Assembly: GCA_005793655.1 (NCBI GenBank)
Contig: SXRC01000068.1
Coordinates: forward strand, 1-10,467
From: Actinomycetota bacterium
Lineage (GTDB): Bacteria; Actinomycetota; Actinomycetes; Nanopelagicales; Nanopelagicaceae
Reading direction: 5' to 3'
Length of the DNA stretch: 10,467 bases
In this document: positions 1 through 6,923 of the stretch, one piece after another
How the letters are laid out: the number at the start of each line of letters is the position of its first letter
Position numbering within the stretch: the stretch's first letter is position 1
Notes under the pieces: generated by a model
What the model was told of the DNA's origin: nothing
Databases searched by the model: none
Seen by the model: the letters and a program-made list of their open reading frames with translations, nothing else
Program-made: the position numbers and the translations under genes

Positions 1-136
1 AATTGATGAGGCGAATTACATTTTTGGTCTGCGGATAAATATTTGGGTATCCATCATTGTTTTTATGTGGGCGGTCATCTACCTTTATCGCAGCAATAGA
101 GGTGGCAATACCTCAGATAAGCCAGTAGCAAGTTAG
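1..136 (+). CDS. lgt: 3' end of probable prolipoprotein diacylglyceryl transferase (partial)
   Basis: This open frame enters from the left edge (first full codon at base 2) and ends at TAG 134-136, giving 44 residues. They begin IDEANYIFGLRINIWVSIIV, followed by a short hydrophobic stretch ending in VIYLYR and a polar tail (RSNRGGNTSDKPVAS). The pattern 'EAN-I-GLR-N-W-S' before a last membrane helix and a basic tail resembles the C-terminus of actinobacterial Lgt. Lgt is the inner-membrane enzyme that moves diacylglycerol from phosphatidylglycerol to the cysteine of prolipoproteins. The position upstream of gltB agrees with the gene order I recall from other actinobacteria. None of the Lgt catalytic region lies in the window, so the call rests on the tail and the context. 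The next gene starts only 3 nt after the stop, which suggests a shared transcript. Confidence 0.6.
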   Translation, partial: IDEANYIFGLRINIWVSIIVFMWAVIYLYRSNRGGNTSDKPVAS

Positions 137-139
137 TAT

Positions 140-850
140 TTGGATATTGGACTAGAGGAGGTACAGATCCGTAATTTAGAACATCGCGCACATCGGGCAG
201 GATGGCTTCGCGCCGCAGTTTTAGGTTCCAATGATGGCTTAGTATCCACCGCTAGTGTGATGATAGCTTTTGCTGCGGCGAATAAGAGTGATTTTATTAT
301 CACAGCTGGGTTAGCCGGCATTGCTGCTGGAGCCATGTCGATGGCGGTTGGTGAATATGTTTCAGTGAAATCCCAACTAGATGTTGAAAATGCAGATCGG
401 GAGATCGAGGCCAAAGGATTGGCAGAAAATCCAGAAAGTGAATTCGCTGAATTAGTTGATATTTATGTCAAAAGAGGATTAACTGAAAATCTTGCCAAAC
501 AAGTTGCAAGTGCCATGCATGAAAAAGATGCGCTAGACGCACATTTAAGAGATGAACTTGGTCACTACGATCACACCAGAGCTCGCCCAGTACAAGCGGC
601 TGCTGCTTCTGCGTTTTCTTTCACAGCCGGTGGGTTAGTTCCTTTAATCGGTGCATTAATCGCCACTGCAAATCAAGTTCCATTGATTCTTACCTTCACT
701 ACAATTGGTTTAATTGCAGCCGGTTATATAAGCGCAAAAATTGCAGGCTCTCCTTTGCTTTCAACGGTTTCTAGAATATTTCTAGGAGGAGTGTTAGGAG
801 TAACAATTACTGCAGGGATCGGCTGGCTGGTTGGACTTACTGGAATTTAG
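140..850 (+). CDS. VIT1/CCC1-family membrane metal (Fe2+/Mn2+) transporter
   Basis: This 236-residue membrane protein belongs to the VIT/CCC1 family, whose characterised members export cytosolic Fe2+ or Mn2+ in exchange for protons. In a bacterium it probably relieves metal excess across the plasma membrane. The N-terminal signature HRAGWLRAAVLGSNDGLVS (residues 19-36, Asp32 in the first helix) is typical. There are about five hydrophobic segments (around 25-46, 52-74, 156-178, 182-205, 213-234). Between helices 2 and 3 lies the acidic cytosolic metal-binding arm, rich in Glu (72, 83, 88, 90, 96, 99, 101, 104), with His127, Glu128 and Asp130 further on; Met66 and Met68 lie in helix 2. Length is normal. 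The start is uncertain. TTG at 140 is the only ordinary start codon before the conserved region and has no Shine-Dalgarno site, while a perfect one (154-162) lies inside the frame. It probably shares a transcript with the upstream lgt-like gene. The metal specificity cannot be read from the sequence. Confidence 0.88.
   Translation: MDIGLEEVQIRNLEHRAHRAGWLRAAVLGSNDGLVSTASVMIAFAAANKSDFIITAGLAGIAAGAMSMAVGEYVSVKSQLDVENADREIEAKGLAENPESEFAELVDIYVKRGLTENLAKQVASAMHEKDALDAHLRDELGHYDHTRARPVQAAAASAFSFTAGGLVPLIGALIATANQVPLILTFTTIGLIAAGYISAKIAGSPLLSTVSRIFLGGVLGVTITAGIGWLVGLTGI
154..162 (+). promoter_or_regulatory. Perfect Shine-Dalgarno-like AGAGGAGGT inside the 5' end of the VIT gene
   Basis: AGAGGAGGT is fully complementary to the core of the 16S rRNA anti-Shine-Dalgarno sequence, which is rare in this poorly SD-equipped window. 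It lies 5 codons into the reading frame that starts at TTG 140. No ATG, GTG or TTG follows within useful distance in any frame; the in-frame codon at normal spacing is ATC (167). It may be a chance product of the Glu-Glu-Val codons (gag gag gta), or the real ribosome site for a near-cognate start. Confidence 0.3.
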
Positions 851-881
851 CCTGCCTGATACTATTACCCTCGTAACAATC

Positions 882-887
882 TAAATT
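882..887 (+). promoter_or_regulatory. Possible -10 box of a gltB promoter (TAAATT)
   Basis: The 41-nt gap after the VIT stop codon contains TAAATT, which matches the actinobacterial TANNNT -10 pattern. A start site 6-7 nt downstream would fall near G894, at the first base of a GC-rich, self-complementary stretch. No convincing -35 hexamer is visible. In AT-rich DNA such a match is expected fairly often, so the evidence is weak. Confidence 0.3.
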
Positions 888-891
888 TAAG

Positions 892-3800
892 TTGGGCCAC
901 TGTCGTCCCGACCCATTACTGGGGGCGGCCTATAACTTGGAAACCAATAATATTTTTTCCAGCATCCCAAAAGGCATTGGGCTCTATGACCCTGCCTATG
1001 AACACGATGCATGTGGGGTGGCAATGGTGGCCACCTTAACAAAATTACCTACTCATGAGATTGTTAGCAAAGCCTTAATTGCGTTACGCAACTTAGAGCA
1101 CCGTGGGGCATCTGGGGCTGAACCAGATAGCGGAGATGGTGCCGGAATTTTAATTCAAATTCCAGACAAGTTTTACCGTTCAGCTGTCGATCTAGAACTC
1201 CCACCTATTGGTTTATATGCAACTGGTATTTTCTTTGTTCAACCAAGTACTACTGATTATCAATCCCAAATTTCAAAAATTGCAAGTGAAGAGGGTATTG
1301 AAATTCTTGGCTGGCGAGATTTACCAATTAATTCTCAATCTATTGGAAAAATAGCCTTATCTGTGATGCCTAAGTTTAAACAAGTATTTATAGCCGGAGC
1401 AAAAGGTGAAAAAGATCTTGTCCTTGAACGATTGGCATTCTGCCTACGCAAGCGAATAGAACATTCATCACCAATCTATATTTCCTCTCTTTCCAGCCGA
1501 ACAATTGTCTATAAAGGTATGTTGACTACTGGCCAGTTAGAAGAGTTTTTCCCAGATCTTTCTAATCCACTAGTTGAGTCACCATTTGCTTTGGTCCATT
1601 CAAGATTTTCCACTAATACTTTTCCCTCTTGGCCACTTGCTCATCCGTATCGATATATCGCTCACAATGGTGAGATTAATACTGTGAAAGGAAATCGTAA
1701 TTGGATGCGGGCCAGAGAAACATTATTAGAGAGTGATCTAATACCTGGCGACCTTAAAAGACTATTTCCAATCGTAAATGATTCTGGAAGTGACTCGGCT
1801 TCATTTGATGAAGTTCTAGAGCTTTTATATTTAGGTGGCAGATCTCTACCGCATTCAATATTGATGATGATTCCCGAGGCTTGGGAAAATCACACCACGA
1901 TGCCGCAAGTTCGGAAGGATTTTTATGCATTTCACTCAGCACTGATGGAGCCATGGGATGGACCAGCTTGTGTGACATTCACAGATGGTCGCCAAATTGG
2001 TGCGGTATTAGATAGAAATGGTTTGCGACCTTCAAGATTTTGGGTCACTGATGATGGGCTGGTTGTACTTGCTAGTGAGGTTGGCGTATTAGATTTCAAG
2101 CCTGAGGAAGTTGTTAGAAAGGGCAGATTACAGCCAGGAAAGATGTTTCTAGTTGATATTGAGCAGGGACGAATCATTGAAGATGATGAAATTAAAGAAA
2201 CTCTAGCTTTGGCAAAGCCATACGGAGATTGGCTTCACTCCGGTTTGGTTAAATTGAGTGATCTACCGGCGCGAGAGCATATTGTCTATCCCCACTCTTC
2301 AGTTGTAAGAAGGCAAAGAGCTTTTGGTTACACCGAAGAGGAAATTCGATTAATCATTACACCAATGGCACGAAATGGCGCTGAACCATTGGGTTCCATG
2401 GGAACTGATACACCTATCGCAGCACTATCTGAAAAGCCGAGATTACTTTTTGATTACTTTGCTCAACTATTTGCGCAAGTAACTAATCCACCATTAGATG
2501 CAATCCGAGAGGAGCTAGTTACATCCTTGGGTGGCTCAATTGGACCTGAGCATAATTTATTGGATCCAGGACCCTCTTCATGTCAACAGATTTCATTGCA
2601 ATTTCCAGTTATTGATAATGATGAACTTGCCAAAATAATTAATGTCAATGCTGATGGTGATCAACCAGGATTTGTATCCCACGTAGTTAAGGGTTTGTTT
2701 CCCATTGCTGGAGGGGGCCACGCTCTTGCGGAAAGAATCACAGAGATTAGATCTGAAGTTTCAAAGGCAATAGATGAGGGCGCAAGAATTATTGTTTTAT
2801 CTGATCGAGATGGTGATGCTGAAAATGCTCCAATTCCTTCTTTGCTCTTAACCTCCGCTGTTCATCATCATTTGATTCGAGAGAAAACTCGCACAAAAGT
2901 TGGTTTAGTTGTTGAAAGTGGTGAGGTCCGAGAAGTTCACCATGTTGCGCTCTTAGTTGGTTTTGGTGCTGCTGCAGTGAATCCATATCTAGCGATGGAA
3001 ACTGCTGAGGACTTAGTGAGGCAAGGAGTCATAACTGACATCACACCAGAAAAAGCAGTACGGCATTTAATTAAATCATTAGGCAAGGGTGTTTTAAAGG
3101 TTATGTCCAAGATGGGTGTTTCCACCATTGCCTCTTATACAGGTGCACAAATATTTGAGGCTATCGGTTTATCAAATGAGGTTGTTGATGAGTACTTTGT
3201 TGGTACTACATCCCGGTTGGGTGGAGTAGGTATTGAAATTCTTGCAAAAGAAACTATTAAGCGCCATCACATTGCCTATCCACCCGGTGGTGAAATTCCT
3301 GGGTCGAAAAAGCTACAAATAGGTGGTGAGTATCAGTGGCGTCGGGAGGGTGAACCACATTTATTTGATCCGGAGACTGTTTTCACCCTGCAGCATGCTA
3401 CTCGGACAAAAAGATTTGATGTTTTCAAAAGATATACAGCAAGAGTAGATGATCAATCTCGCAGGTTAATGACTCTAAGAGGTTTATTTAGTTTTAAGAC
3501 CGGGATGAGAAAGCCAATACCTATCGAAGAGGTTGAGCCAGTATCAGAAATATTGAAACGATTTGCAACGGGAGCGATGTCTTATGGATCAATTTCGCAA
3601 GAGGCTCATGAGACCTTGGCGATTGCGATGAATCGGATTGGTGGTAAATCCAATACCGGTGAAGGCGGTGAGGATCCTGCTAGAAATAAAGCAGACAGTA
3701 ATGGTGATTTGCGTCGTTCTGCTATCAAGCAAGTTGCTAGCGGCAGATTTGGTGTGACCAGTGAGTATTTAGTAAATGCTGATGATATTCAGATAAAGAT

Positions 3801-5463
3801 GGCACAAGGTGCAAAACCAGGTGAAGGTGGACAACTTCCGGGAAATAAGGTTTATCCATGGATAGCAAAAGTTAGATACTCAACACCCGGTGTGGGTTTA
3901 ATTTCACCACCGCCCCACCATGACATTTATTCCATCGAAGATCTCGCTCAACTAATCCACGATTTAAAAAATGCAAATGATCAAGCACGGATTCACGTGA
4001 AATTGGTAGCAGAGGTTGGAGTTGGCACAGTAGCTGCTGGCGTCAGCAAAGCACATGCAGATGTAGTTTTAATCTCTGGCCATGATGGTGGCACAGGTGC
4101 CTCGCCATTAACATCTTTAAAGCATGCCGGTGCGCCTTGGGAGTTAGGGCTGGCAGAAACACAACAGACTCTGATGTTAAATGGCCTAAGGGATCGAATC
4201 GTTGTGCAAGTAGATGGTCAAATGAAAACTGGGCGAGATGTAGTAGTTGCAGCGTTATTGGGTGCGGAAGAGTTTGGCTTCGCTACTGCTCCACTAGTTG
4301 TTTCTGGCTGCGTGATGATGCGGGTATGCCATTTGGATACTTGTCCAGTTGGGGTTGCAACACAAAATCCAGAGTTAAGGAAAAAATTCACGGGTAAGCC
4401 TGAATTTGTAGAGACTTTTTTTGAGTACATTGCTGAAGAGGTAAGGCAATTGTTGGCTGAACTCGGGTTCGCAAAACTGGAGGAAGCTATTGGGCAGGTT
4501 GAATTATTAGATACGAGAGCAGCGTTTGATCATTGGAAGGCAAAAGGTTTAGATCTTTCGCCGATTCTTGTTGCACCAACTAGTAATTCACCTCGAAGGA
4601 ATGTTATTAAACAAGATCATGGATTAGTAGCAGCCTTGGATAATGAATTAATCATGCTTTCCAAAGAAGCTTTGACAGCGGGTAATTCTGTAAGGTTGCA
4701 GATGCCAGTTAGAAATGTTAATCGAACTGTTGGCACGATGCTTGGAACTGAAATAACCCGGAAATACGGTGGGAAGGGATTACCAACTGACACCATTGAT
4801 ATTACTTTTCATGGTTCAGCTGGCCAATCATTTGGTGCCTTTATTCCATCTGGGTTAACGCTAAGACTTTACGGTGATAGCAATGATTATGTAGCAAAGG
4901 GCTTATCAGGGGGACGAGTAATTATTCGCCCAGATGAAAAGTCAAAATTGAAATCCAACAAGAATGTAATTGCTGGCAATGTAATTGGGTACGGTGGAAC
5001 ATCAGGTGAAATTTTGATCTCGGGGCTTGTTGGCGAAAGATTCTGTGTGCGAAATTCTGGCGCTTTAGCTGTAGTCGAAGGGGTTGGTGATCACGGCTGC
5101 GAATATATGACTGGTGGTGCTGTAATTGTTTTAGGAGTCACCGGTCGCAATTTTGCAGCAGGCATGTCTGGTGGAATGGCATTTATCCTGGATATTGACC
5201 CTGCTCTAGTTAATACTGAAATGGTTGATTTACTTGCACTGCCTGTAAATCAAGAACAGTTTGTCAAGGAATCGATTTCGAAATTCTTTATTGAAACTGG
5301 CTCTGAGGTTGCTAGTGAGGTATTAAATGACTGGTCTAATAGCAAAAACCGAATTACCCTTGTAATGCCAAGGGATTATGCAAGAGTTTTAGATTTAATG
5401 GCTAAGGCTCAACGTGAAGGATTGCCAGTAGAGGATGCAGTAATGGCGGTGATAAATGGCTGA
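892..5463 (+). CDS. gltB: Glutamate synthase (NADPH) large subunit
   Basis: This is the alpha subunit of GOGAT. It hydrolyses glutamine, channels the ammonia to a second site and adds it to 2-oxoglutarate, so that one glutamine gives two glutamates. Numbering from TTG 892 (1523 aa), the class II glutaminase domain begins at Cys41 (HDACGVAM), which becomes the N-terminal nucleophile after propeptide removal; HSRFSTNT (236 on) and HNGEIN complete its substrate site. A central domain follows (about 480-780), then the FMN/synthase domain (about 885-1200) with GGKSNTGEGGEDP and GHDGGTGASP (1063 on). The [3Fe-4S] ligands are Cys1140, Cys1146 and Cys1151 in the pattern Cx5Cx4C. The GXGXG helical domain (about 1265-1460) closes the protein. 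It is full length with no broken motif. The start is uncertain: no in-frame ATG or GTG precedes Cys41; the candidates are TTG 892, CTG 919 and TTG 937, and homology supports only sequence from about IFSSIPKG onward. The gene overlaps gltD by 8 nt. Confidence 0.97.
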   Translation: MGHCRPDPLLGAAYNLETNNIFSSIPKGIGLYDPAYEHDACGVAMVATLTKLPTHEIVSKALIALRNLEHRGASGAEPDSGDGAGILIQIPDKFYRSAVDLELPPIGLYATGIFFVQPSTTDYQSQISKIASEEGIEILGWRDLPINSQSIGKIALSVMPKFKQVFIAGAKGEKDLVLERLAFCLRKRIEHSSPIYISSLSSRTIVYKGMLTTGQLEEFFPDLSNPLVESPFALVHSRFSTNTFPSWPLAHPYRYIAHNGEINTVKGNRNWMRARETLLESDLIPGDLKRLFPIVNDSGSDSASFDEVLELLYLGGRSLPHSILMMIPEAWENHTTMPQVRKDFYAFHSALMEPWDGPACVTFTDGRQIGAVLDRNGLRPSRFWVTDDGLVVLASEVGVLDFKPEEVVRKGRLQPGKMFLVDIEQGRIIEDDEIKETLALAKPYGDWLHSGLVKLSDLPAREHIVYPHSSVVRRQRAFGYTEEEIRLIITPMARNGAEPLGSMGTDTPIAALSEKPRLLFDYFAQLFAQVTNPPLDAIREELVTSLGGSIGPEHNLLDPGPSSCQQISLQFPVIDNDELAKIINVNADGDQPGFVSHVVKGLFPIAGGGHALAERITEIRSEVSKAIDEGARIIVLSDRDGDAENAPIPSLLLTSAVHHHLIREKTRTKVGLVVESGEVREVHHVALLVGFGAAAVNPYLAMETAEDLVRQGVITDITPEKAVRHLIKSLGKGVLKVMSKMGVSTIASYTGAQIFEAIGLSNEVVDEYFVGTTSRLGGVGIEILAKETIKRHHIAYPPGGEIPGSKKLQIGGEYQWRREGEPHLFDPETVFTLQHATRTKRFDVFKRYTARVDDQSRRLMTLRGLFSFKTGMRKPIPIEEVEPVSEILKRFATGAMSYGSISQEAHETLAIAMNRIGGKSNTGEGGEDPARNKADSNGDLRRSAIKQVASGRFGVTSEYLVNADDIQIKMAQGAKPGEGGQLPGNKVYPWIAKVRYSTPGVGLISPPPHHDIYSIEDLAQLIHDLKNANDQARIHVKLVAEVGVGTVAAGVSKAHADVVLISGHDGGTGASPLTSLKHAGAPWELGLAETQQTLMLNGLRDRIVVQVDGQMKTGRDVVVAALLGAEEFGFATAPLVVSGCVMMRVCHLDTCPVGVATQNPELRKKFTGKPEFVETFFEYIAEEVRQLLAELGFAKLEEAIGQVELLDTRAAFDHWKAKGLDLSPILVAPTSNSPRRNVIKQDHGLVAALDNELIMLSKEALTAGNSVRLQMPVRNVNRTVGTMLGTEITRKYGGKGLPTDTIDITFHGSAGQSFGAFIPSGLTLRLYGDSNDYVAKGLSGGRVIIRPDEKSKLKSNKNVIAGNVIGYGGTSGEILISGLVGERFCVRNSGALAVVEGVGDHGCEYMTGGAVIVLGVTGRNFAAGMSGGMAFILDIDPALVNTEMVDLLALPVNQEQFVKESISKFFIETGSEVASEVLNDWSNSKNRITLVMPRDYARVLDLMAKAQREGLPVEDAVMAVING
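895..930 (+). other. GC-rich self-complementary segment at the 5' end of gltB (possible RNA leader structure)
   Basis: A 36-base block is distinctly GC-richer than its surroundings. It can fold as CCG(908-910) and CCCA(912-915) pairing with TGGG(920-923) and CGG(926-928) around a TTAC loop. GGCC at 895-898 can alternatively pair with GGCC at 927-930, and GTCG(902-905 region) can pair with CGAC just after it, so competing folds exist. If gltB begins at TTG 892 this block is coding; if it begins at 937 or later it is an mRNA leader that could tune gltB expression. I do not recognise it as a known riboswitch class. Confidence 0.3.
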
Positions 5464-6913
5464 TCCAAAAGGATTTATAAATACGCCACGTGAACTTCCA
5501 AAACGCAGACCAGTTGATGTTCGGATTAAGGACTGGAAAGAGGTTTATCAGGATCAAGATTTTTCTGCTTTGCAAAAGCAAGCTGGTAGATGCATGGATT
5601 GCGGAGTCCCATTCTGCCACCAAGGTTGCCCGCTCGGTAATTTAATCCCAGAGTGGAATGATTTAATTTGGCGTGGTGAAAAGGTGGAGGCAATAGAAAG
5701 ATTGCATGCAACTAATAATTTTCCTGAGTTCACTGGAAGATTGTGTCCGGCACCTTGCGAAACAGCCTGCGTAGTTGCCATCAATGCTGAAGCGGTAACC
5801 ATTAAACAGGTAGAGCTACGAACTATTGAAGAAGCCTTCTTAGAGAAACGAGTTGTGCCATTAATTCCAGATCGATTATCTGGTAGAACAGTTGCAGTTG
5901 TTGGATCTGGACCAGCAGGTCTTGCTGCTGCGCAACAGCTCACCCGGGCTGGACATACAGTTGTTGTATATGAGCGAGCAGATAAAATTGGTGGATTGCT
6001 TCGGTATGGAATTCCAGAGTTCAAAATGGAAAAATCGATCATTGATCGAAGGCTTTATCAAATGCAACAAGAGGGCACAAGATTTAGAACTGGCATAAAC
6101 GTTGGTAAAGAGATCACTGGATCAGCTTTGCGTACTAAATACGATGCTGTTGTCGTGGCAATAGGTGCAACAAATTGGCGAGATCTATCGATAAGTGGTC
6201 GTGATGCAAAAGGGGTTTATCAAGCTATGGAGTATTTGCCTTGGGGGAATAAACAGGCGCTTAATGAATTGGATTCAGAGCCCGCAATTAATGCAGCTGG
6301 CAAGGATGTGGTAATCCTTGGTGGCGGAGATACTGGCGCTGATTGTTTGGGAACTGCCATCAGACAAGGTGCTAAATCGGTGACACAGCTTGAAATTATG
6401 GCTCGACCTGAAAATGAACGACCAAGTAATCAACCGTGGCCAACATATCCAATGGTTTATCGGGTAAGCAGCGCTCATGAGGAAGCTGGTGATCGTATGT
6501 ATGCAGTTTCAACTCAAGAATTCCTAAAAGATAGTGATGGAAATCTGCGGGCTTTGAAACTTGTTGAGACTAGGTTTGTAGATGGCAAATTTGAATCAGT
6601 GCCTGATAGTGAAAAAGAAATTCCAGCCCAACTCGTACTTCTAGCATTGGGATTTACTGGACCAGAAAAAAGTGAATTATTGAGCCAATTAGAGGTTGAA
6701 ATTGATGATCGGGGAAATATTAAGCGCGATGATGATTATGCAACTACCTCCGAAGGTGTTTATGTATGTGGAGATGCTGGCAGAGGGCAGTCACTAATTG
6801 TCTGGGCTATTGCTGAAGGCAGAAGTGCTGCTGCAGCTGTCGATCGGTATTTAACTGGACACACGCAACTTCCATTCCCGCTGGAGCCAACTGCAAGACC
6901 ATTAATGGTTTAA
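5456..6913 (+). CDS. gltD: Glutamate synthase (NADPH) small subunit
   Basis: This is the beta subunit of GOGAT (485 aa). It oxidises NADPH on FAD and passes electrons through iron-sulfur clusters to the FMN of GltB. The N-terminal cluster-binding region has Cys46, 49, 54 and 58 (CMDCGVPFC then GC) and a second group at Cys97, 101 and 105 (CPAPCETAC). The FAD Rossmann motif GSGPAG is at 150-155, followed by the conserved GGLLRYGIPEFK. The NADPH motif GGGDTG is at 289-294, and the C-terminal FAD contact GVYVCGDAGRGQSLIVWAI sits near 436-454. Length and order are normal. ATG 5456 lies inside the end of gltB (ATGGCTGA overlap) with no strong Shine-Dalgarno site, which indicates translational coupling and equal output of the two subunits. 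No sign of damage. Related domains exist in PreT and similar oxidoreductases, but the adjacent gltB settles the identity. Confidence 0.97.
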   Translation: MADPKGFINTPRELPKRRPVDVRIKDWKEVYQDQDFSALQKQAGRCMDCGVPFCHQGCPLGNLIPEWNDLIWRGEKVEAIERLHATNNFPEFTGRLCPAPCETACVVAINAEAVTIKQVELRTIEEAFLEKRVVPLIPDRLSGRTVAVVGSGPAGLAAAQQLTRAGHTVVVYERADKIGGLLRYGIPEFKMEKSIIDRRLYQMQQEGTRFRTGINVGKEITGSALRTKYDAVVVAIGATNWRDLSISGRDAKGVYQAMEYLPWGNKQALNELDSEPAINAAGKDVVILGGGDTGADCLGTAIRQGAKSVTQLEIMARPENERPSNQPWPTYPMVYRVSSAHEEAGDRMYAVSTQEFLKDSDGNLRALKLVETRFVDGKFESVPDSEKEIPAQLVLLALGFTGPEKSELLSQLEVEIDDRGNIKRDDDYATTSEGVYVCGDAGRGQSLIVWAIAEGRSAAAAVDRYLTGHTQLPFPLEPTARPLMV

Positions 6914-6923
6914 AGTCATATCT

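Noticed and set aside
133..414. Minus-strand open frame opposite the VIT gene
   Set aside because: It is a shadow of the plus-strand gene: low-complexity Ser/Ala/Pro-rich translation with no recognisable motif, while the plus frame has clear family signatures.
912..923. CCC-ATTACT-GGG as one half of an ANTAR-binding dual hexaloop in the gltB leader
   Set aside because: The loop is six bases and begins with A, but the expected G at loop position 4 is A and no second matching hexaloop stem is nearby. The link to the PdtaR-like protein would be speculation.
937..958. TTGG-AAA-CCAA hairpin followed by a T run as a rho-independent terminator or attenuator
   Set aside because: Only four base pairs, and six bases separate the stem from the T run. 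It is too weak to call a terminator by itself; it is kept only as part of the gltB leader observation.
895..960. Glutamine (glnA / downstream-peptide) riboswitch upstream of gltB
   Set aside because: The function would fit, but I could not find the conserved motif segments of those classes; a covariance-model search would be needed to claim it.
5554..6042. 162-codon minus-strand open frame inside gltD
   Set aside because: It is fully embedded in a gene with intact cysteine and FAD motifs, and its translation shows no domain; the codon structure belongs to gltD.
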